Part shown: one piece after another, positions 12,319 to 24,369 of the stretch
Numbering within the stretch: the stretch's first letter is position 1
Layout: every line of letters starts with the position of its first letter
Assembly (NCBI GenBank): GCA_903813345.2
Contig: CAIIXF020000009.1
Location: forward strand, 30,726,740 to 30,790,739
Reading direction: 5' to 3'
Origin: Owenia fusiformis
Lineage: Eukaryota > Annelida > Polychaeta > Sabellida > Oweniidae
DNA length: 64,000 nucleotides
Translations under genes and position numbers: made by a program
The notes under the pieces: generated by a model
Seen by the model: only the letters and a program-made list of their open reading frames with translations
The model's database searches: none
Told to the model about the DNA's origin: nothing

Positions 12319-14140
12319 CATCTGTTTTAAACTAACCTTTGTTGTATGGAAAAGATCAATATTAATAGACTGAGGTGATCGTGGAAATATTGCTAAGAAC
12401 AGCTTTATTAAAGATTCATCGATATATTACGTTTTCAAGAGTTATTTTATGGTTTGTGTCCTACCTCAATAATGTTTAGATATCGATTAATTGAATGGTC
12501 AACATACTTAAAATAGTCATAAGTGATGATTGCCCAATGCACTATATTTTTGAATCAAATATGAAATATGGACGGGGCACTTTATTTCGAAACCTTATGT
12601 AATTTAAATTTATCATTTTTTGACAGAGCTATTGTTTATTAAGACTTCTGAGATCAGCTTCACATACCCGGGCTCACATATCTCGTACGATTGTTAACAA
12701 AAAATGTAAATTGTGAAGTTACAAACAACTCGGTTAAATTATCTCATTGGCTATTAAAAAGATAACTTAGAAGCCAAATTTTCTATCCAAGAAGCTAGAC
12801 TTAAACCCACTGTGGAACCATTACTTTATTATTTACCAAGTGAAAGTTCATAGTACGTATACGATATTTTTACCATTGGTATTAATTCCCCATCAGCGAT
12901 GTCAATAACGATCAGCAATGTCAACATATCATCAATAAATATTATATGATATACGCTCTTTCTTTGAAAATCTTTTCAGTGATCATTATTCAAAACCGAT
13001 CATCATATAACTAATTTATCCTATGACAAGTGAGGTTTTACAAGTGAAGTTTTCAGGACACCCTGAATATTAAGGTTTGTTTTCTAAGCGTTCTCATTAT
13101 TTTCGAGAAATTTATCATCATTTTGGTTAAGAAAAATTCTACGGTGTGCTGGATCTATTTTGACAGTTTTGCTTCAGCAACATATTCTAACAAATTGACT
13201 GTTTCTACACTGAATAAAAACATTTTCCCGGGACTATTTGGATCGGGAGATACGCAGCGGGAAATATACATTGGAATATATCAATTCTATATCCCGATGT
13301 TTTCATGATTGTATAATATTTTGAAGATACGATCTTATATGACTTGCAGAAATAAATAGGAAGTAATCGTGTTTAGTTGATTGAATTATGGGAGTAGTGA
13401 AGTCAATGATTTAATGAATAAGAGCAAATCTTTTTAATTTGAACAGGTCATTCATCAAATGACACTGAAGATTAACTTAAAATAGATTGTCTATCTATAT
13501 ATTCTTATGCATGAGAGACATGTTATAATGTTGGAGAACCAATGATTATGATAATTTCACCCGTTCACATGCAGTTCCCATTATGATTAAAAATTGACAT
13601 GGAGTAATTGCACATTTGAAAAGGTAAAACTTACAGCAATCAACCGAGGATTTACATGTAAACTCAATTGCATTTGTTTTTCGCGAGAAAAAAGTTTCTC
13701 TCATTGACGTCACAGATTTTTAAGCGGCTCATTATAATATTCATGAGCTGACTTTATGGAAAGGTAAATAACTGGAAACAAACAGCTCCTCTGAATGAAA
13801 TTCCCATTGGAATGGAATTGATAACAAGGCACTAGACGAGATACAGGTGTTCAATGATTAATAAGATGTCAACAGTATTTTAATAAATAAAAAGCTAATC
13901 ATGAGATAAGTTATTTTGTGTTGCAGAACAGAGTGGTCTATAATGATAATTCATTTCTTAGCTGACAAGGGGGCTGGCTAGAGTTGACCAATCACAAAAA
14001 CTTAATCCGCATGTGGTTTATGTCCAACACTTCATTATATCAGTATTCATTTCTCTGGATTAGGAGAATATACCTGTATGGTATTATACTCTAAAATATA
14101 TGATTATCTAATTTACATTGGATTATAGAAGTGTATATAC
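12319..14140. other. AT-rich interior, no gene seen
   Basis: Non-coding stretch inside the giant element. The frames found are short and unlike known proteins. No clear repeats or transposon ends are visible. Confidence 0.5.
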
Positions 14141-14141
14141 A

Positions 14142-16810
14142 GGGTGTTCCAAAAGTAACAGGACTGGTGCTGGCATTTTGTCAATTCTGCAACGAGTGTG
14201 TTCAAATTTTCACAAATTGTACTTTGACATAGTGCAACTAAAATTGTAAAGTTTCAGAAAAAATGATAATATGCGGGTATCTTATTATTGAAATATCGCA
14301 TTTTTTCAAAATATATTGTTTATCAGGCTGGCAATACACTTTATTATTATCGTGTCCTTGCCTCTGTTTTAAGGGTCAATGAGTCAGATAATATTAAAAT
14401 ATGCCACAATTACTCATTAGATACTGTGCAAAGATGCAAATTAGCATATTTTATAATTTAAATATAGCACTTATTCAAAATATTTTGTTTATCAGGCTTG
14501 CAGTACAATTTAAATTACTGACTAATTCAGGGTTTCCTTAGTGGTTTAAATGGGTTGCCAAAAATTTACTATAAAAAAGTATATATGCACATTAAGGCGG
14601 CCATTATTGAAATATCAAATTTCATCCATATCTTAAAAAGTAAGAATGATAGCATCACAATTGTTGTGTCCTTGCCTATGTTTTAAGGGTCAATGAGTCA
14701 TATAATATTAAAAGATTAAAAATTTACATTATTTTATAATTAAAATATCCCACTTATTCAAATATTTTGTTTATCAGGCTTGCAGTCATACTATGTCCCG
14801 ATCTCATGTACATTTACAGAATTACTAACACGCAATGGTACATCTATTTTCGGACGACTCTTGAACAATGGTTTTAGCATAATATATAACATGTTAGATA
14901 TCAAAACATAGGTAATTGAAATGAAAATTATATGGTATATTAATATTTAATTTTTATTTCCTATTTTTTAGATAAGGGACGCTTAAAAGACTCTATTGAG
15001 TTTTAAAGTGCACATTTTTACCATGTAAAACGTTGCATTTGATAATTTTGAAATATGGTAATTTGGTCATAACTTTTTTATTCCTTAACCAATTTAGTTC
15101 AAATTCGGTATGGGACAACAATTGCTGATGGGCGTTTATGACGTCACATGATATTGTGACGTCATCAACGCATATCCGCCATCTTGGATGCCCAAGAAAT
15201 AGTAAAAATGTGTAAAACTCGAAAAATAAATGTTGGTAAGGACCTTAGGCCCTTATTATCTTATTCAAAAATCAAACCTATGAAAAAGATGTCATTATTA
15301 CTTATTCTATATATGTTCAACTAGAACTTAACGTTAAAAATATATGTTTTGTATAAATTTTGTTTACATAGCAAGCATTTTGCGACTTGTGTCTGTTTTG
15401 TACCTAGAAAAAAATTGATAGAAATATGGCGGGTTTCAAAGACTCTCGTCATTTAAATACACGAAATTATGTTTTTCTAGTGACATTCAACTAGATATTT
15501 TATAATGTCATAAAAGTATTGCCCTTGTACTACATATACTATAATTTTAAGTTCAGTTGCATTGCTTTGCATGTATTTGGACCAGGTAATATGACTTGGT
15601 CAAATTCAGCATTCTTTTGTTCCAAAATATTTTGACGTTGTAAAAATTGATTAGGGTGTTTTTAATAGCAGTCTAAAATGATATCAGGAAAACAAATGAT
15701 AACATATTTGGTATGTAGAGAATGCTCATAGCCCATATTTTATGATTCATCACGTTTAACATCTTTAGATTAAGCTAAGTATGAGATTTTCCTTAAAACG
15801 TGCGTGACAGAGAATTGTCCCATCTCGATTTTTTTTCCTTTGAATTTTAGAAGGCTGAATCCAGGGAAGAAAGGAATGAATATAAACTTTGAAAATACAT
15901 GATATTATATTATCATAAAAATGCTCATAAACTCAAGATTCCAATGATATATCACATGACTATCATCCCTTCATAGATCTTTAGTTATTGTTTAATATGT
16001 GCGTGACATAATTTGTCCCATCGACGATTTTTTTTACAAAAATAGAGAAATACGACGTCATATCAGCGCTACAGCAAATCGTGAAGAACAAAATATCTCT
16101 CAAGTCATGGCATGATAGTATTTTGAACAAAATATTCTAAATGATCGGTTTTTGAGGACGGTAGTGAATTAGACCATTCAAGGGGTTGTATAGAAAGATT
16201 CTTCACATGTAGTTCAGACAATTTTAATTATTCTGAGTAGCGGATAGTCATTAATACTGATAGCGGAAAGTCATTTATCATGAATGTGTTCATATTTAAT
16301 TTCGTTATTTTATTTCAATTTGATACCCTATTAACACGTGTAATCTAGCGTTCTTGTTCAGTTAATGACTAAAGTGCATATACGACCTGAAAGCCCGTGT
16401 CTAAATCTACAAAATAATGTTTACTTTATTTGGATTAAATAACAATTGATGACACCTCAAAGCATCAACAGGCGGCCGTTTTAGCATTATTTTCACTGTT
16501 TGCAACGTAAATGTACATGAGATCGGGACATAGTATGAGTACAATTGAGACTAACAATACAGACTAATTGAGTGTTTCCTTTTAGTGATTTACTTAGGTT
16601 TGCGAAAATATGCAAATTTGAGAGGCCATATCTTCAAAAGTAAAAATGATAGGATCACAGTTGTTGAGCCCTAACCCAGGTTTTAAGGAAAAATGAATAA
16701 GATAATGTTTAAAAATAAAAGAATAACAATAGATATTGTGCATATATGCAAATTTTATAATTGACATTTCGCTTTTATTCAAAATATTTTGTTAATCAAC
16801 CCTGTGATGT
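14142..16810. repeat. Diverged tandem repeats split by a TIR element
   Basis: A phrase close to 'attcaaaatattttgtttatc' recurs near 14310, 14470, 14760 and 16775. It is accompanied by 'aagggtcaatgagtcata' (near 14365 and 14685) and 'gactaattcagggtttcctt' (near 14520 and 16562). Units are about 200-300 bp apart and well diverged. The left edge carries 'cagggtgttccaaaagtaac', which resembles a mariner-type end. The array is interrupted by 14787-16537. Confidence 0.6.
14787..16537. mobile_element. TIR element of unknown superfamily (1.75 kb)
   Basis: The 31-bp ends are exact inverted repeats starting CATACTATGTCCCGATCTC. They are flanked by the possible 3-bp duplication AGT (14784-14786 and 16538-16540). 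The inside is non-coding and holds a palindromic pair of TGACGTCA sites. It also has two similar blocks beginning 'gtgcgtgaca' (near 15800 and 16002). No transposase frame is present. A 3-bp duplication fits several superfamilies, so I leave it unassigned. Confidence 0.65.
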
Positions 16811-16942
16811 CTGTACTGTTCAAATGTAAACCTCGAACTATAGATAAAACTATAGATATACATGCATTCTTCTGTCTGACGAGCGCTTGTAGCCTTTTGG
16901 ATTGCATGCACTTAGTAGGTGTGATTCCGTGTCCTATCCGTT

Positions 16943-17266
16943 TTGCGAATGATTAAAGCTCTTAAATGCTCTCAATGTATATGGCTTTCCTGGATATTAC
17001 ACGAGGTACTAAGTGAATTTGAGGATTCAACTGAAGATCTGATGGAAACAGGGTATCATTTTTTGCCAGCACTGTATGGCCAGCCACCATGGACATCAAT
17101 AAAAATGGCTCGCTACAAAAAATATTCCAAGAAGAAGGGCAAGCCTATGCGCTTCATGGCATTACCTCCAACCGAAATGAATTTAATTCTCCACGTGCTA
17201 CAAGCACATTTGCAAGTGATGCTGTGGAAAGATGTGGAAAGTGATAACTTGATAGATGTCATGTAG
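16943..17266 (+). pseudogene. Fragment of an unknown transposon-associated protein
   Basis: A 107-residue open stretch includes 'KMARYKKYSKKKGKPM', then 'LPPTEMNLILHVLQAHLQVM' and 'LW'. The pattern LPPT...H..RAHLQ...W is one I recall from unnamed, repeated invertebrate proteins, probably encoded by mobile elements. I cannot name the family. No intact gene structure surrounds it, and the frame closes just where the family usually continues with a short Pro/Asp-rich stretch. It lies between the TIR element and the satellite array. It could be an exon of a host gene, but the repetitive setting argues against that. Confidence 0.35.
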
Positions 17267-17561
17267 GTGCAAAGCTCAAGGCAAAGCCTGTGGGAGTGAA
17301 GATGATGATGTTCATGATCAACCGTTGTACATAATATATAAGGATCTGTTTTTAAGATATTGTCTCATGATGTGACTGTGAAGACTGTGATACTTCAATA
17401 ATGGCTGCGCTTATTTGCATAATCACAATAATTCTTGCTCTAATCTTGGGTTTTTAATTTTATCATTTAACCTAGAAGACCTGGGTTTAGGTATCAATAC
17501 TTTGATGCTTCTCTTCTTAGTCTCCGAACTATATTATTGAAGATTATCAATAAATGGATGT

Positions 17562-19210
17562 AATTAGATCTTTAAAAACAAACTCTGGAACTGTATCCTC
17601 AGATGCAGAGATAATGTAAGAGGAGGTTCTCTTCTATAAAGAATTGTATAAATCTAAAGCTTGCACTAACGAAAAGCTTGTTACATACTTTAATAGCATT
17701 AATTTTCCAAAAATATTAGATGAAAATGACAAAAACTTTTTGATTGGAAAAGTAACAAATGAAGAATGCTTAAAAGTGATAACAAATATGAAGTTAAATA
17801 TATCTCCTGGGTCAGATGGATTTACATCTAATTTTTACAAGTTCTTTTGGCAGGATGTTAGTTTGTATGTTATAAATGCTATAAATGAATCCTATGAAAC
17901 TGGCATACTGCCACCATCTTTTAGAAAAATTATAATTAGTTTACTTTTTAAAAAAGGAGATAGGGAACTTTTGAAAAACGTTAGACCTATCTCACTCTCT
18001 AATACATACTACAAGATACTAGCTTTTATTTTGGCAAAGCGAATGCAAAAAGTAGGCCTAATTGCAAAAATAATTGGGTCTCAGCAGACTGCCTATATAA
18101 ATAATCGTTTTATTGGAAATAGTTGTCGACTTACGCTTGATATTTATGAATATGCTGAAAATTTTGAAAAAGAGGGCGCTATTTTATTCATTGATTTTAA
18201 AAAATCGTTGAAACATTCAAAAAATTCAATTTTCCTGAACAGTCTTTTTAAAAACTTTGAATCTCAATTGCATGCTCTAAAAGCTGCATGGATTCCAAGG
18301 TTATATGATAGAAAACAAATGATGAATAAAATACCATATCTCTATTTTGATAATATTGTAAATGATTTTGATGTATTATTGAAAATGAATAGTTTTGATT
18401 TGCAATACTTTCAGAAAATACCAATTTTTTTTATCAGCAAGTATTATGTGCTCATGCCAAATGTAAAGACAAAAAAAATCTTGAAAATATGAAAACATGT
18501 GATATCCTGCAAGAGACTATATGGGGTAATAGTTTGTTTACTGTAAACAAAAAAACTCTGTATTTTAGAAATTGGATTGAAAGTGGTATTGTCTATGTAA
18601 AGGACCTAATAATAGAGGATACATTTAATGATACCAACCACATATTTCAAAAGTTACAGGAAAAACAAAACTGGATTTCTGAATTTTATCAAGTTAACTC
18701 AAGTATGAATATTGCAAGAGGTTTTATTGATGTCAATAAAGCAAAATACACAAACATTCCAAATTACAGATTGAAAGCAAATAATGTTTTATTCCAAATT
18801 AGAGATCAAAAATCAAAATTCTTTTATGAAATTTTGAAAAATAAGCAATCTGAAAAATGGTTCATGAAAAATAAATGGGAACGTGAATTTTGCTTCTTAA
18901 ATAATGAAACCTTCGATGAAATAAATTGGGGAAACTTTTTTTTTTACAAAGATAAAATGTAAAGAAAAGAAGATAGCTAATTTCAACTATAAGATTATAA
19001 ACAACATCCTTCCTAGTCTTACATTTATATGGAAAAAGTGAAACATATAATTGCAGTTTGTGCGGAGAAGTATGTACATTAAAACATTTGCTTTTCACAT
19101 GTTCACTCTCCCAAAATGTTTGGAAATATATCTTTAATATATCAGGTTTAAAGATAACATATAGAAAGTTGGTAATAGGCTATAATGGAAATGACAACCA
19201 GACTGTATTT
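17562..19210 (+). pseudogene. Tx1/L1-like ORF2 fragment with a deleted RT core
   Basis: The polyprotein normally carries an endonuclease, RT and a C-terminal zinc finger. Here coding begins inside the region before RT. Recognisable blocks are SPGSDGFTSNFYKFFW, then RPISLSNTYYKILAFILAKR, then IDFKK of motif A. Immediately after, the sequence jumps to the C-terminal region, so the palm with the catalytic YADD is missing. A stop lies near 17617. The frame changes at 18489-18492, where the open stretch 18489-18962 continues the C-terminal region. A zinc-finger-like C..C...H....C block survives near 19050-19095 in broken frames. The copy cannot move by itself. Confidence 0.82.
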
Positions 19211-19437
19211 TATTAGTATTGTAACATTTGTGATCTATAAAGCATACATCCAAGAATTAAATAATGGAATAAAACGGAATTTTGAAGGAATTGTTAAAAC
19301 TCTAAAATTCGAAATTTATGTAAAAATGTATTTTTTAAAAACAAATGGAATATGATAAGATTGTAATTGATTTACTACTGCTGTATCTGTACTTACTTTA
19401 GAAACTGAAATAAACTATATTGAAAAGAAAAAAAAAA
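17562..19437 (+). mobile_element. Tx1/L1-like LINE insertion, 5'-truncated and internally deleted
   Basis: The 15-bp direct repeat TCAATAAATGGATGT flanks it exactly (17547-17561 and 19438-19452), and it ends in an A-rich tail (about 19424-19437). That is the signature of target-primed reverse transcription. The insert is 1.88 kb and sits in the satellite array. Confidence 0.9.
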
Positions 19438-21060
19438 TCAATAAATGGATGTCCGCCTTGATTTGCTTGAACACATTTGCTTTGGCCACCTTTGATCTCT
19501 AAGAGGAACCCCATGCTATATTAACCCGCAAAACATGCAACGATAACAAGAGCAAAAAAGAAAACATGTGTCATTTGCAATGAAGCAGTTACAAGGGGTG
19601 ATTAACAAATACTTCTCTGCTTAGTCTCCGAACTATATATTGAAGATTATCAATAAATGGATGACCGCCTTGATTTGCTTGAACAAAATAGCTATTCTTC
19701 AAATCCTATTTATGTAAGTTAATCTTATTCTCCGATCCTGAGAACCTGAGTTTAGTAAAATAGATAACAATTGTGATGTTATTTTATTCTTAGTATTCGA
19801 TAATAGACACCCTAATTAAATTTGCATAATCACAATCATTATTGTTTTAATCTTTTTTGTTAATTTACCTTTTATTCGTTGACCCTGGGTTTAGGCACCA
19901 GTATTGTGATGCTTTATTGATTAATCTCCGAAATATTGAAGATAATCAACAATTTCATAATGACCGCCATAATTTGTACGATCACAATCATTATTGTTTT
20001 AATAATTTTTATCATTTTATCTTATTTTTTGACCCAGAAAACCTGGATTTAGACACCAGTATTGTGGTGCTACTGTGGCGAGTCTCCAGAATATTGAAGA
20101 TAATCAATGACTTGATAATGGCCGTCCTAATTTGCATGATCACAATTATTTTCGTTTAAATACTTTTTTCATCATTTCATCTCATTATTGCCCTGAAAAC
20201 CTAGGTTTAGACACCAATATTTTGCTGCTACTGTACTAATATTGAAGGTTATCACTATTCCGATAATGGCTGTCCTTATTTTGCATTAAGAATAAAATTA
20301 GTGCTCTAATCATGATTTTAATAATTTCATCTTATTCCCTGACCCTGAAAACCTGGATTTAGACACCAGTATTGTGATGCTACTGTGCTGAGTCTCCAAA
20401 ATATTGAAGATAATCAATGACTTGATAATGGCCGTCCTAATTTGCATGATCACAATTATTTTCGTTTAAATACTTTTTCATCATTTCATCTTATCTTATT
20501 ATTGACCCTGAAAACCTAGGTTTAGACACCAATATTGTACTGCTACTGTACTATTATTGAAGGTTATCATTATTCCGATAATGACTGCCCTTATTTTGCA
20601 TTAAGAATAAATGCTGTAATCATGATTTTAATAATTTCATCTTATTCCCTGACCCTGAAAACCTGGATTTAGACACCAGTATTGTGGTGCTACTGTGGCG
20701 AGTCTCCAAAATATTGAAGATAATCAATAACTTGATAATGGCCGTCCTAATTTGCATGATCACAATTATTTTCGATTAAATACTTTTTATCATTTCACCT
20801 TAGTATTTGACCTTGTAATCCTAGTTTTAGACACCAATATTGTCATGCTACTGTACTAAGTTTACAAATATTGAAGGTTATCACTATTTCGATAATGGAT
20901 GTCCTTATTTTGCATAGAGAATAAAATTAGTGTTCTAATCTTGATTTTTTAAAAATAATTTCATCTTATTCCCTGACCCTGAAAACCTGTGTTTAGACAC
21001 AAAAATTTTGATGTTTCTGTGCTTACTTTTCAAAATATTAAAGATAATCACTTTTTTGGC

Positions 21061-22188
21061 AACCCTGCTAAATCGCTTCAGAAAACCCTTATTGTGGTGA
21101 TTTCTAAAAATAAAACATCGTCTTTTTTACAAATTCATACGTTCAGAAAATGACAAACGGACTATATACATTTAATTTATGTGAAAGAACATTTAGTATT
21201 TATTATACGTTTCTTTCTCTGATTATTACTTGACATTGAAGAATACGGGAGTTATTTTGTACTGCATTTTTCGAAAACCACCCATTCCCCACCACTATCC
21301 CACTGTTTTTTTATTGCCCAACTTACAATGATCCATTGCGTTTACAACTAAATACCATATTCTATTATTTGGCAAAACAATTTATCTAGTTTTGTTACAT
21401 CATTGTAAACGAGCAGAGACAAGTTTGGTGTTTGTAGTTCAAGTACACAAATGAAATTGAGTGACAATATTGGAAATAACAAGATTCAAGAATAAGCTGA
21501 AGTGTATATGGCTTTAAATAGAGTTAATAAATTATGATAAAGCTGCTGGAATAATTGATGGTTTACCCTCAAATATTATTAAAACTGCAAATCACTCATT
21601 CCTGATATTAGTTCATGGTATGATTTCCGAATAATAAATATATATACTATAGCGCAGCAACATTTGAACCAATATTTATGAAGGTGTATATGTCTCGATT
21701 CTTTAAAAATACCATTTGCTGAAAAAGTTCCGGCTTTCGGGTCGAAAAATGTCTTTCAACACAAGGGGTCAAAAAACTTAAATATTTTGATTCGAACTTT
21801 TATACATTTTATAAGACACAGACCGTTATTCTAAGCATACGAGCAAAAAATTGATTATCATAATGTAAACATATACTATGATTTTACTGTAGATGTCGGT
21901 GTTTGATTAATGTAATTACGCAAGTGTATTTTTCAGATTTTGTTTGAATTTTCAAATATGATTCAACAGAATTGTGTGGAATATTTAGGTAATTTATGAT
22001 TGGGAACATATTAGTTTTCCTACCATTTGAAACATTTTATTACCAGAAATTTTCCATATAATTGCAAGGAGTTTAACAACAAATTATTGTTCATGTTTTA
22101 TAAAACATAATACAATAACAAATAGGTATAAGATATATATCTAATTAAATGTTACAGAGGTATTGGAATGTTCATATATTCCAAGGGC
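21061..22188. other. AT-rich interior, no gene seen
   Basis: Non-coding sequence between the satellite array and the right TIR. I recognise no coding motif and no complete repeat. Confidence 0.5.
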
Positions 22189-22639
22189 ATGTGTAATAAT
22201 CAATTAGAGACATATGCAATCGAACGCCTTACAATTCTTCCGCGACATTACTTGTGGTTTTCATCAAGTTTTCTGGTGGTTGTTTCTTCTTTGACCTTAC
22301 CGCTGGATACAATCAGATTTTAGGAAGATAATGATAACGATTTTTCTCAATTATTCATGAATTCTACGTCCTAAAGATTTCATACCATGGACTATATCAC
22401 CATTCTTTTAATCATGTTTTTCTAAGTGTAGATTACCCAAATGAATGGGGAATAGGCATGTTATAAACTATTTCTAAGAAAGATTGTATACTAGTACGTT
22501 TGATCCTGATAATTATAGAGTAATAAATGTTTAAGCGTGCACAGGCAATGTTGTCGACGCAATCTAAATCAGACAAAGCACACTTTATTTATCTTACGCA
22601 CTCATATATCTCACTATAGACGAGTAAAAGAAACTAGTA

Positions 22640-23100
22640 TAACGAATTAGGATTGACTTCAGAAAAGCGTTCGATTATGTTAATATGTTTAATGTGTAAA
22701 CCATGCAAACTGGATATACGACCTAATTCAACTAGTTTCATATAATCATTTTTCAGAATGGATAAAAAATCGAAAACTTGTCTGAAACTCAAAGATGGTA
22801 TCGCCCCTACTTTCGAGACATATGCCGACATAAAGGGCTAAGTAATTACTTATTCAACCACTTCCTTGACGATTTGTCACACTATTTTGCAAAAGACAGT
22901 AAAATTTAAATTGATGGTCATAAGATAAATCTTTTACTTTGGACTGATGGTTTAATTTTATATTCAAATATTGAAGATTGAGCTGAAAGAATGTTAAATT
23001 GTCTATTTAAATTCTGTAAGAGGTATCACCTTATTGTTAACACTTTCAAGATAACAATTGTTTTTCTCAAAATCCAATATGCAATTCACTTTTAATGACA
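22640..23100 (+). pseudogene. Non-LTR reverse transcriptase fragment (right TIR)
   Basis: Read on the plus strand, 22652-22681 encodes IDFRKAFDYV, a classic RT motif A. Downstream lie a frame resembling the palm segment after motif A, a block like the LFN...DDL segment (near 22850), a decayed catalytic motif reading WTDG where YADD is expected (about 22940-22951), and a block like 'CKRYHLIVNTFK' of the following region. Several frame changes and stops separate them. It is a short dead fragment of a LINE-type RT, captured inside the TIR. It is not part of the known Polinton gene set. Confidence 0.72.
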
Positions 23101-23210
23101 ACTTTCCTCGAAAGCGTTAAGCACTCTACATATTCGGGCCGAATATTGAACAATAGCATTAATTTCGATGAACACGTATGTAGTATGTTATCTACAAGAA
23201 CAGGCGAGGA

Positions 23211-23519
23211 ATGTCCAACGTCTATTTTATAGATTCATACCGCCACATACAGTCTCATAACAACTCTGATTTCGAAACATTTACGAAGAGATTACAAAGA
23301 AACGTTGTCTCAACTTCTGTATGCCTTGTCTTCAGTATGTGTACAATACTGATATATTTTCGGTACAATGGTGAAAGGGCAGGTCTGTACAAGATATATA
23401 ATCAGACTTCAGTACAAATACCCAAGTGAACGATGGCTTGGTTAAACTTTCTGTTCAAATATGCAGATAAAAAGGCAAAGATCACCTTCTGACAGCTTCC
23501 GAAGAGAATGTGCGGATTA
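23211..23519 (+). pseudogene. Protease copy B, C-terminal half only (right TIR)
   Basis: This stretch aligns by eye with the C-terminal half of copy A (24036-24350). It has a 'tctattttatagattcatac' block parallel to copy A's VDSYG coding block, then 'gatttcgaaacatt', then a 'gaacgatggcttggt' block parallel to NDGLV. The conserved Gly of the DSYG motif is changed to Arg. A stop at 23427-23429 falls just before the ND block. Copies A and B lie in tandem about 830 bp apart, so the TIR holds a local duplication of the protease gene, with B more decayed. Confidence 0.6.
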
Positions 23520-23821
23520 AATTTGTTATTAATAGTTAAATTAGTGAAAATTATTGTAAACATGAAAAAGTCGATAAAAATACAAAACACAATTAGAATA
23601 TGGTTCTTTGCGTTTTGGGAAAATGGGTTTATTATAATGGTCATTATGGACGGGAAACTACATTTAATCCACGCAATATTGGTATAAGTTGACTGCTTGA
23701 ACTTTGTAAGTCTTAACCATGTAAACTCAATATCGAAGATAACATTTCAGTTCGTGTCTTCCCCACAGTCTTCGAAATAGACAAGTCCAGAAAGGTTATA
23801 TTCAACTGATTTAACGACGAA

Positions 23822-24369
23822 ATGAACACGGAGGAGATTAATTGTATTTTGAAAAGCAAAAACTTAACCAAAAATAAACATTGCGGAGTGTTTGGTAGCG
23901 ATGAGTTACGTAGCTTAGTCCTACACAATGCTCCAAAGTGCGAGATATTAGTTAGTAATACAGACAAAACATCTCAAGAGGGTCAACATTGGTGCCTCTT
24001 TATAGTACCCAGAGATAGCGAGATAGCAGAAGAAACGTGTATTTTGTAGATTCCTACGGCCACGCACCGTCTTATTACTGTTACAACTCAGATTTCGAAA
24101 CATTTGCAAAGAGCTAAAAAGAAAAATTATCTAGACTTCAGTTAGACTTCAAAGCTTGGATTCATCAGTGTGTGGACAATACACCATACTTTTCTGTACA
24201 ATGGTGCAAGGGCAGAAGTGTAGAAGATATATTACCAGACTTCTGTTCAAATACGCAATTGAACGATGGTTTGGTCAAGCGTTATGTTTCGGATATGCAG
24301 ATCAGAATCCAAAGATCACATTCTGATACTTTTCAAAGTTGCACCTTTCAAAGAGACTATGTAGTGTAA
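23822..24369 (+). pseudogene. Adenovirus/Polinton-type cysteine protease, copy A (right TIR), broken
   Basis: The family is a papain-like-fold cysteine protease that matures virion proteins in adenoviruses and Polintons. Motifs in order: a GQHW block carrying the catalytic-type His (near 23985), a VDSYG block with the family's Asp-Ser-x-Gly arrangement (near 24049), a block resembling the C-terminal GRSVED region (near 24210) and an NDGLV block (near 24263). The first part is open from ATG at 23822. The coding frame then shifts by about 24037, and a TAA lies at 24115-24117. The catalytic Cys-Gly pair cannot be placed with confidence. The gene is therefore inactive. The family assignment rests on motif order recalled from knowledge and was not tested by a search. 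Confidence 0.68.

Larger units (their letters stand above)
17395..21060. repeat. Satellite array with about 155-bp units in alternating A/B dimers
   Basis: Units share 'aacctggatttagacacc' or 'aacctaggtttagacacc', seen at about 20040, 20197, 20349, 20513, 20660, 20818 and 20984, which is 147-166 bp apart. A and B types alternate. A has 'gagtctccaaaatattgaag' and 'cttgataatggccgtccta'; B has 'ctattattgaaggttatca' and 'ttattttgcattaagaata'. This gives a higher-order dimer of about 310 bp. Older, more diverged units lie at 17395-17561 and 19438-20000. The LINE at 17562-19437 is inserted within one unit. Confidence 0.82.

Noticed and set aside
6464-22188. Search for Polinton integrase, DNA polymerase B, ATPase or capsid genes in the interior
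   Set aside because: No open frame or motif supports any of them. All recognisable coding there is mariner or LINE, or the unknown fragment at 16943.
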